Part shown: one piece after another, positions 1-6,432 of the stretch
Numbering within the stretch: position 1 is the first letter of the stretch
Layout of the letters: the number at the start of each line of letters is the position of its first letter
Source: CAYXVB01 sp964467785
Lineage (GTDB): Bacteria > Bdellovibrionota > UBA1018
Assembly (NCBI GenBank): GCA_964467785.1
Contig: CAYXVB010000045.1
Span: 1 to 23,776, forward strand
Direction: 5' to 3'
DNA length: 23,776 nt
Notes under the pieces: model-generated
What the model saw: only the letters and a program-made list of their open reading frames with translations
What the model was told of the DNA's origin: nothing
Database searches by the model: none
Translations under genes and position numbers: made by a program

Positions 1-806
1 GCCTTGCTGGCGCCTAGCACCGCGATCGCGTCGCATTCGGCCGGGATTTTGCCGTCCTTGAGATCTTGGACGAGACTGATGCTCTTTGTTTCATAGGCCT
101 GTGCGGTGAGCGCCTGCTTGACGGCCGAGTAGCCCTCGGCGTCTTGCGCTTCGATCGACTTTTCGCCGTGGCCCGTTACGAAGCACACGTTCGACGAACG
201 GTCCTTGAGGATCTTGATCATCGAGTTCGTGATCTTCTCCTCGGTCAGCTCCTCGACCTTGGTGTCGCGGGCGCCGTAGCGCAGCTCAAGCGTTCCGTCC
301 TTCTTGATGCCGGCCGAGCGTGTGCGCGTCGGTTCGCGGGTCGGATCGACAAATTCCGTCTCGAACTTGGGGTTAAGGGCTTTGTAGCTCTCCATCAGGG
401 GGCGATGTGCCTCCTTTTGCTGGGCGGTCGCGAACAGGGTCGCCTTAAGTGGCTTGTCCAGGCCCTTGACTAGCTTGACGGTCTGGTCGGAGAGGGTGTG
501 GACCTTGTTTTTGGTCAGGTCCGCCTTGAGCGGGTAGCGATTGCCCAGGAAGTTGAGCACGCCGACGATCGAGATCACCAAAAGCACGGTGATCAGCGAG
601 TTCGTGCCGTAAGCCATGGCGCGCCCTTTCAGGGCGGCGCGGTTGCGCAAGACCAGCGCCACCATGGTGCCGATGAGCGCGGCTCCGAGCGCGGCCGAGA
701 GCCAGGCGTATTCAGAAAAGACGACGAGTGAGAAGATCAGCCCGAAAAACAGGAGGATCGTCGCGGTCCAGAGGATCGTTTGCGCGTTAGGTTTTGAGCG
801 AGTCAT
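1..806 (-). CDS. GldG-like ABC system auxiliary protein (partial, C-terminus off the window)
   Basis: Read from ATG at 806 leftwards; 268 codons are visible and the 3' end lies beyond position 1. The N-terminus is hydrophobic, with segments at about residues 9-30, 34-53 and 68-84 that look like membrane helices. It continues into a periplasmic-type domain containing DLTKNKVHTLSDQT, the usual start of the GldG/ABC_transp_aux family (known for the D-L-T-x(n)-L-S motif after the anchor). The start is supported by TGGAGGTAAG just upstream, which overlaps the stop codon of the permease gene, so the two are translationally coupled. It is third in an ATPase-permease-GldG order. In Bacteroidota such trios are tied to gliding; in Proteobacteria the substrate is generally unknown, and I infer only an envelope-associated ABC system. 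A DUF4340-type gene often follows and could lie just outside. Confidence 0.8.
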   Translation of the reverse strand, partial: MTRSKPNAQTILWTATILLFFGLIFSLVVFSEYAWLSAALGAALIGTMVALVLRNRAALKGRAMAYGTNSLITVLLVISIVGVLNFLGNRYPLKADLTKNKVHTLSDQTVKLVKGLDKPLKATLFATAQQKEAHRPLMESYKALNPKFETEFVDPTREPTRTRSAGIKKDGTLELRYGARDTKVEELTEEKITNSMIKILKDRSSNVCFVTGHGEKSIEAQDAEGYSAVKQALTAQAYETKSISLVQDLKDGKIPAECDAIAVLGASK

Positions 807-811
807 TTTTC

Positions 812-1582
812 TTACCTCCACCGGTAGGAATCGAGCACTCGGTGCGTGAGGAACAGCCCGATGCCGATGAACGAGAGATAGAAGAGCACGTCAGAAGTGT
901 TGAGCATGCCCGAACTGAAGTTGTTGTAATGGCCGATGAGCGACAGGTAATTGAGGACGTCGGAGAGCACCGGGCCCGCCGACTGGCTCGCCCAGCTGAT
1001 GAGCCAGAAGAAGAGGCCAGCCGCAAAGGTCAGCGATCCCGCCACGATCTGGTTCTCGGTCATCGCGGAGAACAGCAGCCCGATGGAGAGGTAGCAGCAG
1101 ACGAGCAGCGTCGTCCCCAGATAGGTCGTAAAGATCGGGCCCAGCTCCGGATTGCCCGTCAGGTACAGGATCGCCGGATAGACGAGGGTGATCGCCAGCA
1201 GCACCAACACGAAGAAAAGCGAGGACAGGAACTTGCCCAGCACAATCTCGGCGAGGGTGAGGGGCGAGGTCATCAGCAGCTCGATGGTGTGGAGCTTCTT
1301 TTCTTCCGCGAACAGCCTCATCGTGATGAAGGGCACGAGAAAGAGGAAGATCACGTTCATGTTGCCGTACACGGGACGCAGGATCCCGTCCGTGATGCTC
1401 GGCGCTTTGCCGCCCATGCGGAATTGGTTGAACTGCATCGCCTGTTGGGCGAAATAGCTCAGGTTGAAGAAGAAGAACCAGCCCATGATCAGCAGGAAAA
1501 GCGTGATTACGATATAAGCGATGGGCGAGTTGAAGTATGCGCGAAAATCCCGGCGCGCGACGGTCATGATGTTTCTTAGCAT
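812..1582 (-). CDS. ABC-2 type transporter permease (GldF-like)
   Basis: 256 residues. There are about six hydrophobic segments (roughly residues 20-44, 76-90, 117-141, 150-172, 178-197 and 232-247), as expected for an ABC-2 permease. Between the second and third lies MRLFAEEKKLHTIELLMTSP followed by LTLAEIVLGKF, the cytoplasmic coupling segment typical of this subfamily (E-E-x(n)-T-x-E-L-L-x-x-P). The C-terminal stretch HYNNFSSGMLNTSDVLFYLS is also characteristic of GldF-like permeases. The ATG at 1582 is two bases past the ATPase stop, and the stop sits inside the ribosome site of the GldG-like gene, so the three form one operon. It should form the membrane channel with the neighbouring ATPase. 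Substrate unknown. Confidence 0.88.
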   Translation of the reverse strand: MLRNIMTVARRDFRAYFNSPIAYIVITLFLLIMGWFFFFNLSYFAQQAMQFNQFRMGGKAPSITDGILRPVYGNMNVIFLFLVPFITMRLFAEEKKLHTIELLMTSPLTLAEIVLGKFLSSLFFVLVLLAITLVYPAILYLTGNPELGPIFTTYLGTTLLVCCYLSIGLLFSAMTENQIVAGSLTFAAGLFFWLISWASQSAGPVLSDVLNYLSLIGHYNNFSSGMLNTSDVLFYLSFIGIGLFLTHRVLDSYRWR

Positions 1583-1584
1583 GT

Positions 1585-2514
1585 TCAGGCTCCTTGGCTG
1601 GTCGTGAGGTCGCGGAAGACTTCCTCAAGCGACTTGCGTTCTGCGGCGAACTCGAGCACGCCCATTCCGGCGTGCACTGCGGTCTCGACGATCTTTTCGC
1701 GGGCGTTCTCGCTGCCCTGGGCGATCTCGATCTCGACGGTGTCCGAGCCGCGCGCGCTGGCGCCGACGACTCCCGGGATCTTGCGGATCGCCTCGATGCC
1801 CGTTGCCGCGGCGTTGCGCACGAGCAGATTGCAGACCAAGCCTTTGCGCATGCGCGTGGTGAGGCGCTCGATGGTGTCTTCGGCCACGATCTGGCCCTTG
1901 GCGATCACGATCACGCGCTTGCAGGTGGCCGTCACTTCCTGGAGGATGTGCGAGCTGAGGATGACCGTATGGTCTCCCGCGAAGCCGGTGATCAGGTCGC
2001 GGATCTCGAGGATCTGATTGGGATCGAGGCCCACGGTGGGTTCGTCGAGGATCAGGACTTTGGGATTATGGATGATCGCCTGGGCGAGGCCCACGCGCTG
2101 GCGGTAACCCTTGGAGAGATTGCCGATCAGGCGACGGCGTACGTCGGTGAGCGCGGTCTTCTGAAGGGCGGTGTCCACGGCGCTCCGGAGCGAACTGTTC
2201 GGCACCTGGTGGAGGCGTGCGGCGAAGTCGAGGTAATCCTCGACCTGCATGTCGGGATAGACGGGGGGAGTCTCCGGTAGGAAGCCGATGTTGCGCTTGG
2301 CTTCGATCGACTTGTCAAAGACGTCGTATCCCGCAACGGTGACCTTTCCGGCCGTCGCGGGCATGAGGCCAGTGATGATCTTCATCGTCGTCGATTTGCC
2401 GGCGCCGTTAGGGCCGAGAAAGCCGACGATTTCGCCTTTCTCTACATTAAAGGAGAGATCACTCACGGCTGTTCGGGGACCGTACATCTTGGTGAGATGG
2501 GAAACTTGAATCAT
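1585..2514 (-). CDS. ABC transporter ATP-binding protein (GldA-like)
   Basis: 309 residues with all ATPase motifs: Walker A GPNGAGKST at 34-42, signature LSKGYRQR at 133-140, Walker B VLILDEP at 153-159 and the H-loop histidine at about 189 (SSHIL). About 80 residues after the nucleotide-binding domain form the accessory tail seen in CcmA/GldA-type exporter ATPases. The segment GFLPETPPVYPDM replaces the usual Q-loop context, as in the GldA group. The start ATG at 2514 has GAGG ten bases upstream. It is the first gene of the operon (ATPase, permease, GldG-like) and has a plausible promoter upstream at 2555-2583. It powers the permease from the cytoplasmic face; the transported substrate cannot be read from the sequence. 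Confidence 0.92.
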   Translation of the reverse strand: MIQVSHLTKMYGPRTAVSDLSFNVEKGEIVGFLGPNGAGKSTTMKIITGLMPATAGKVTVAGYDVFDKSIEAKRNIGFLPETPPVYPDMQVEDYLDFAARLHQVPNSSLRSAVDTALQKTALTDVRRRLIGNLSKGYRQRVGLAQAIIHNPKVLILDEPTVGLDPNQILEIRDLITGFAGDHTVILSSHILQEVTATCKRVIVIAKGQIVAEDTIERLTTRMRKGLVCNLLVRNAAATGIEAIRKIPGVVGASARGSDTVEIEIAQGSENAREKIVETAVHAGMGVLEFAAERKSLEEVFRDLTTSQGA

Positions 2515-2554
2515 AGTGCGATGACCTCGTTATGAATGGGACAAATCCGCTCAC

Positions 2555-2583
2555 ATTTAAAGGTCACTTGAGAAAAAAATCAA
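2555..2583 (-). promoter_or_regulatory. Candidate sigma-70 promoter of the ABC operon
   Basis: On the minus strand TTGATT (2583-2578) and TTAAAT (2560-2555) are separated by exactly 17 bases, each matching four of six consensus positions. The site is about 40 bases upstream of the ATPase start codon, in the 186-base gap after the DHH gene tail. Judged by eye only; a run of seven T after the -35 core makes the region AT-rich, which helps but also raises the chance of coincidence. Confidence 0.4.
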
Positions 2584-2700
2584 GCGGCAGACGCGCACTT
2601 CGAATGGAGTTTTGAGGTCAAGAGTCCGCGGACGGTCTCTGATCCGGAACTGCGCGCTCGGGTTTTCGCGATCCCGGGCGCGGATTGAGCGAGAGATCCG

Positions 2701-2856
2701 CTATTTTCCGAATTTATCGAAGCTCGTGATCAGGGTTTCGAGGCGCTTGATCACGGCGTCAACAGTCTTGTCCAGCGGAGCGGAAAGCGCTAGACCGGCG
2801 GCATATTCATGACCACCCCCGCCAAGTTCCATGGCCACGCGGTTGATCACGATCGT
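2701..2856 (-). pseudogene. Out-of-frame DHHA1 remnant of the DHH phosphoesterase
   Basis: On the minus strand, one frame away from the DHH ORF, the sequence reads VINRVAMELGGGGHEYAAGL and continues in an open frame to a TAG at 2703-2701, ending TSFDKFGK. The GGGGH-x-x-AAG motif is the hallmark of the DHHA1 domain, which should lie at the C-terminus of the preceding ORF. Compared with the usual family layout, some 40 residues between RASADD and VINRVA are missing, so the event looks like a deletion of roughly 120 bases, not a multiple of three, with its junction near 2848-2858. An assembly error in this genome could produce the same picture. Confidence 0.7.
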
Positions 2857-3652
2857 CGGCCGACGCCCGATGCCGCTTGCGTAGGTCGAGGGTCATCTCG
2901 AGCCATCCGACCTTGCCGCCGCACGAGACATTCACGTTCTGGAGCATGTTGCCCAGGAGCTGTAGGTGCGAAAGCTCCTTGGAGGAGTAAATGGCTTGAT
3001 AGACTTCTTCGGGATTCACGCCGATCTCGATCATTTCCGCCGCGATGCGATGAGCCTCGGGGGTCGTGCGCGAGTAACGGAAGCTGTTCGTGTCGGTCAT
3101 CACCGAGACGTACAGCCCCAGCGCGACGTCTTTGTTGATCTTGGTGAGATTGAGCCCGCCGAAGAGGTGATGGAGCAGCTCGCCGATGGAGCTCGACTCC
3201 GTGTCGCTCACGAGCATCGCGTGGGGAGGGTAGGTGACTTCCGGCGCGCCGAGGATTCGGGGGTGATGGTCGAGAAAAACGATCTTCTTCGCGCGAAGCG
3301 ACATCTCGCCCCAGAGTTTTCCAAGCCGCCTCGGATCGTTGGTGTCGACGATGACCCAGACGTCGCAAGTGTCCCAGAGCTCGACCTCCCCTGGCCCGAG
3401 CAGGATCTGGCCCTTGGGGTCTAGGAAGCGATACCTTTTTGGCAGTGGATCGGGATTGTAGACGCGGCACGCCTTGCGGGCGCGCTTGAGGTAGTGGAAG
3501 AGCGCGGCCTCCGCTCCAAGGCCGTCCCCGTCGGGGAGGGCGTGCGTCGAGATGAGCACCCGCTTGGCCTCTCCAAGGATGGCCTGGAATTTATGGAATT
3601 CCTTTGATTTCGAGAGGGCAACTGGTTCGGACCGCGCCGATTTCTTGCTCAA
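2807..3652 (-). CDS. DHH-family phosphoesterase (NrnA-like), frame-disrupted near its C-terminus
   Basis: The intact part carries the DHH catalytic domain: HALPDGDGLGAE (motif I, metal-binding H and D), VIVDTNDPRRLG (motif II), VFLDHHPR (DHH motif III) and VSVMTDTNSFRYS (motif IV). This family includes NrnA-type enzymes that degrade oligoribonucleotides and dephosphorylate pAp in the cytoplasm. After the motif-like segment VGWLEMTLDLRKRHRASADD the frame runs into an unrelated 14-residue tail and stops at 2807. The expected DHHA1 substrate-binding ending GGGGHEYAAGL is found downstream in another frame (separate entry). I chose the TTG at 3652, preceded by GAGGA about nine bases upstream; a GTG at 3706 is an alternative but would overlap the divergent gene. 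The DHH part is certain; function is doubtful because the DHHA1 half is damaged. Confidence 0.8.
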   Translation of the reverse strand: MSKKSARSEPVALSKSKEFHKFQAILGEAKRVLISTHALPDGDGLGAEAALFHYLKRARKACRVYNPDPLPKRYRFLDPKGQILLGPGEVELWDTCDVWVIVDTNDPRRLGKLWGEMSLRAKKIVFLDHHPRILGAPEVTYPPHAMLVSDTESSSIGELLHHLFGGLNLTKINKDVALGLYVSVMTDTNSFRYSRTTPEAHRIAAEMIEIGVNPEEVYQAIYSSKELSHLQLLGNMLQNVNVSCGGKVGWLEMTLDLRKRHRASADDRDQPRGHGTWRGWS

Positions 3653-3699
3653 GATTGAATCCTCGCATTCCGAAAGATGGAAAGAGGCCAGATCCACGA

Positions 3700-4074
3700 A
3701 TGACACCGAATCAGATTGATCCCCTGTACACCATCTTTGAGCAGCATCTGTTTAACTTCAATGATTCTGACATGGACCGGAAGACTTTCATAGATAATGT
3801 GGTCCGTGAATATTTTACCTATCTGCGAAAGCTCTACATCGTCGTGCCCAAATCGCTGGAGGGCCCGGTGATCGAGGAGATCGCGGCCCAGGTCAACACG
3901 ATGCTCGTGAAGAAGATCTACGGTTGCCTCACGCTCAAGGACTATCAGAAGTCCGTTCCCACTCCCGCGCGTCGTCGCGCGCGTGCGCGCTACTCTCAGA
4001 TCAACAAGGCCGCAGATCGAGGCGCCAGGGCCACCGCTCGCCCGACCCGTGGCGGTTCTCGCCGGGCGGGTTGA
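3700..4074 (+). CDS. Conserved-looking hypothetical protein with basic C-terminal tail
   Basis: 124 residues starting MTPNQIDPLYTIFEQHLF. I do not recognise the family. Residues 1 to about 85 look like a compact, mostly helical cytoplasmic domain with no signal peptide or membrane segment. Residues about 88-124 are strikingly basic and low in complexity, with RRRARARYSQ and TARPTRGGSRRAG, which suggests contact with nucleic acid or ribosomes (inference). The ATG at 3700 has AAAGAGG about ten bases upstream. It is divergent from the DHH gene and convergent with rimK, with only 16 bases between the two stop codons. An alternative in-frame start upstream would overlap the DHH gene heavily and is less likely. 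Confidence 0.7.
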   Translation: MTPNQIDPLYTIFEQHLFNFNDSDMDRKTFIDNVVREYFTYLRKLYIVVPKSLEGPVIEEIAAQVNTMLVKKIYGCLTLKDYQKSVPTPARRRARARYSQINKAADRGARATARPTRGGSRRAG

Positions 4075-4090
4075 GCGGATACATTCAGTT

Positions 4091-5020
4091 TCACTTGCGG
4101 GCTGTCTTGGGGCGGGCTGTTTTTCCAGGGGCCGTTTTTTTGATGTGACGGATGATCGCGCCCGCGATGTTCAGTCCCGTCGCCTTCTCGATCCCTTCGA
4201 AGCCCGGAGAGCTGTTGACTTCGATGACCATCGGCCCGGAGTGGCTTTCCATCAGGTCCACTCCCGCGATGTCGAGTCCCAACACGCGTGCCGCGCGGAT
4301 CGCCGCGCGCTCGAAGGCGGGCGGCAGCTTGACGAGCGAGCCCTCCCCGCCGCGATGGATATTGGCGCGGAATTCTCCTTCCGGGGCCGTCCGCAGCATC
4401 GCCGCGATCACCTTGTTGCCGATTACGAAGGCGCGATAGTCTCGGCCGGCGCCTTCGGCGATGAATTGCTGGATGATCACGTCCTCGTCCAGGCTGCGCA
4501 AGGTCTCGAGGACTGAGCCGAGCGAGATCGGCGTGTGCACGAGCATTACGCCACGCCCTTGCGTGCCTCTGAGTACTTTGAGCACGACTGGCATCCCGCC
4601 GACCGCTTCGACGGCCGCGCGCACACCCCGCATGCTCCGGGTGAGCACGGTCGGCGGCACCTGGATGCCATGGCGGTTCAGGATCTGCAGGCAGCGCATC
4701 TTGTCGCGCGAGTCGGAGATGGCTTGGGCGTCATTGATCGTGCACACGCCGAGCGCTTCGAACTGCTTGACCACTGCGAGCCCGTAGTCGGTGATTGAGG
4801 CGCCGATGCGCGGAAGCACGGCGTCGTAGTCGGAGATCGGATAGGCGGGCTTGGTGATTCGGCTTCGCTTGTATCCGAGAGCTACGTCAAAGCCGTTCAG
4901 TACAAGCTGGCAATCCAGCGGATCGATGACGTCCACCTGAACGCGCGCCTTGCGCGCTTCGGCCAGGAGACGGCGGATGCTGTGGAGGTTTTTGTTCCGG
5001 GAAAGGATCGCTAGGCGCAT
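4091..5020 (-). CDS. rimK: RimK-family ATP-grasp amino-acid ligase
   Basis: 309 residues from ATG at 5020, beginning MRLAILSRNKNLHSIRRLL as RimK proteins do. The N-terminal domain includes DYDAVLPRIGASITDYGLAV. The ATP-grasp core follows: DKMRCLQILNRHGIQVPPT, VVLKVLRGTQGRGVMLV, the E-G-A-G-R-D-Y-R-A-F-V strand, and the metal-binding end GVDLMESHSGPMVIEVNSSP. In E. coli RimK adds glutamate to the C-terminus of ribosomal protein S6; related enzymes modify other substrates, so the exact target is inferred. The frame stays open 177 bases further upstream, but conservation begins at this methionine and the extension would cross the divergent gene. No Shine-Dalgarno is visible; a candidate promoter lies so close that a leaderless transcript is possible. 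The tail is Lys/Arg/Thr-rich. Confidence 0.92.
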   Translation of the reverse strand: MRLAILSRNKNLHSIRRLLAEARKARVQVDVIDPLDCQLVLNGFDVALGYKRSRITKPAYPISDYDAVLPRIGASITDYGLAVVKQFEALGVCTINDAQAISDSRDKMRCLQILNRHGIQVPPTVLTRSMRGVRAAVEAVGGMPVVLKVLRGTQGRGVMLVHTPISLGSVLETLRSLDEDVIIQQFIAEGAGRDYRAFVIGNKVIAAMLRTAPEGEFRANIHRGGEGSLVKLPPAFERAAIRAARVLGLDIAGVDLMESHSGPMVIEVNSSPGFEGIEKATGLNIAGAIIRHIKKTAPGKTARPKTARK

Positions 5021-5030
5021 CAGGAGTTCT

Positions 5031-5058
5031 AATGTAACATTGCGTGAATCATGGTCAA
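5031..5058 (-). promoter_or_regulatory. Candidate promoter of rimK giving a near-leaderless transcript
   Basis: On the minus strand TTGACC (5058-5053, five of six matches) and TACATT (5036-5031, four of six) are 16 bases apart. Only ten bases separate the -10 element from the rimK ATG, so transcription would begin within a few bases of the start codon. The -35 hexamer overlaps the first codons of the divergent propeller gene. By-eye call. Confidence 0.4.
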
Positions 5059-6376
5059 GAAGAGCGGCGATTTCAGCTTCGCGCTTCATTCGCTCGGTGC
5101 GCTTTGCGTCGCGGGCCTCATGTATTCTTGTTCGACGACCCAGGTCGATGCGGATCCAGCCGGAATACGATCCGATCCCCCGGCCGCAGAAGAGCAATCG
5201 CCCCGCGGAAAAGTCTCGCCGCTTTGGCAGAAGCGCCTCAGCGGCTACGTCACGGACCTCGCGGTTTCCGCCGACGGCAAGGCCTTGCTCGTCGCCGCCG
5301 CTCCCAATCGTGACATCCCCGACGGGGCGCGGGATTATCTCGTGCGCCGCTTTGACGGCGCTGGCGAAGAGGATTGGTCCGTCAAGCCGAGCGCGCCCGT
5401 CAAGTCACTGGCGATCTCGCGCGACGGCAGAGTCTCGGTCGTCGCCACCTACGATGATACGATCACGGCTTACGACGAGGACGGCGATATCCTCTGGAGC
5501 GTCGAGGCCACCTGTCGGCCCGTGCTCCTGGCCAAGGCCGCAAAGTTCATCTGTTACCACGATGACGACGCCGAGCCGCGCATCGCCTTCGACGTCTTTG
5601 ATCTCGCGGGCAAGAAGCTGCTCTCGCATGCCATCCAGCAGGACGTCCTCGCGCTCAAGGTCTCGCGCGACGAGCGAAACCTGGTCATCGCGCTGACTGG
5701 CGGGCAGGTCGTGCTTTTCGGTCCGGATTTCAAGCCAGTCTGGAAGCGGACGCTCGCAGGGGAGGTTTCCGATCTGGATGTCGCCTCGGGACCCGAGCCG
5801 CGCGTCGCTGTGTTGTTTCAGCCCGAATTTCACCCTGGCTCCGCGGCACTCACCCCACCCGTCGCTACGCCGGGCTCTACGAGAGGACGCGAGCGGGCCA
5901 AAGTCGGCCGCCACGCACCGCAGCGGATCGCGCTCATCGATCCCTCGGGAAAGTCGCAGCTCGATTCCGAGCCGGAGCAATTCTGCGAGCAAGTGAGCTT
6001 CACGGACAACGGAGATGGAGTAGTCGTGCATGGCAATGGATCGAAAGGGCAATATCTGAGTGTTTTTACCGTGCCCTCGTCCAGTAACGGCCCTTTCCGC
6101 CCGCGTTGGACCAAGGTCGTTCCGCATTTCTCAGACAACTCCGCTCGTTTGATCGTCGCACCGGGCCAGGTCATTGTCGGCTTCGAGGATTCCACGCAGT
6201 ACGATCGTCAGAGCAGGCTGATGTCACTGAGTTCCGCACGCGGTCTGGATCGCTGGAGCGTGCCCGTGCAGACGGACGAAGGTGCGTATCTCTACACCGA
6301 CGGAGTGGCGGGAGACGGCCGCCTCCTCGTAATCGGATCGGACGACGGCCGCCTCGCCGCTTTCCGGTTCTTCTAA
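5051..6376 (+). CDS. Secreted beta-propeller (WD40/PQQ-like repeat) protein, possible lipoprotein
   Basis: 441 residues. The N-terminus has KK followed by a hydrophobic stretch (about residues 8-26) ending LMYSC; Cys27 could be lipidated, though Met and Tyr at -3 and -2 make the lipobox poor. After a Pro-rich linker, repeated blade-like units follow: VTDLAVSADGKALLVAA, VKSLAISRDGRVSVVATY with YDEDGDILWSVEA, VLALKVSRDERNLVIALTGG, then GPDFKPVWKRTLAGEVSDLD. The D-G-x-x-x-W pattern is typical of PQQ/quinoprotein-like propellers. No catalytic residues are evident; a scaffold or binding role in the periplasm or outer membrane is inferred. ATG 5051 is the first start after an in-frame stop and has no ribosome site. 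It points away from rimK and converges on the gene at 6432, with a long hairpin between. Confidence 0.75.
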   Translation: MVKKSGDFSFALHSLGALCVAGLMYSCSTTQVDADPAGIRSDPPAAEEQSPRGKVSPLWQKRLSGYVTDLAVSADGKALLVAAAPNRDIPDGARDYLVRRFDGAGEEDWSVKPSAPVKSLAISRDGRVSVVATYDDTITAYDEDGDILWSVEATCRPVLLAKAAKFICYHDDDAEPRIAFDVFDLAGKKLLSHAIQQDVLALKVSRDERNLVIALTGGQVVLFGPDFKPVWKRTLAGEVSDLDVASGPEPRVAVLFQPEFHPGSAALTPPVATPGSTRGRERAKVGRHAPQRIALIDPSGKSQLDSEPEQFCEQVSFTDNGDGVVVHGNGSKGQYLSVFTVPSSSNGPFRPRWTKVVPHFSDNSARLIVAPGQVIVGFEDSTQYDRQSRLMSLSSARGLDRWSVPVQTDEGAYLYTDGVAGDGRLLVIGSDDGRLAAFRFF

Positions 6377-6381
6377 GTAAG

Positions 6382-6432
6382 GGTATCCGCTTCCTTTTTG
6401 ATGCATGGTGCATCAAAAAGGAAGCAGATACC
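6382..6432. repeat. Long REP-like hairpin, copy A
   Basis: A 24-base arm (6382-6405, beginning GGTATCCGCTTCC) is followed by the loop TGG and an inverted arm (6409-6432); 23 of 24 positions pair, with the only mismatch 6388/6426. The 24-base left arm recurs exactly, inverted, at 7510-7533. It lies between two convergent genes and its last base is the last base of the minus-strand stop codon at 6432. It may terminate transcription in both directions, but there is no T-run after the stem; the T-tract is inside it. The form suggests a REP/MITE-like element. Confidence 0.85.

Noticed and set aside
794..1579. Plus-strand open frame opposite the ABC permease
   Set aside because: It is His/Glu/Arg-rich without any fold-like pattern and complements membrane-helix codons; the permease reading is clearly real. 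The same applies to 1594-2280 and 7441-8280.
6382..6432. Classical rho-independent terminator
   Set aside because: The stem is far longer than usual, has an AT core and no T-run after it, and its arm recurs inverted 1.1 kb away; repeat element is the better call, though it may still stop transcription.
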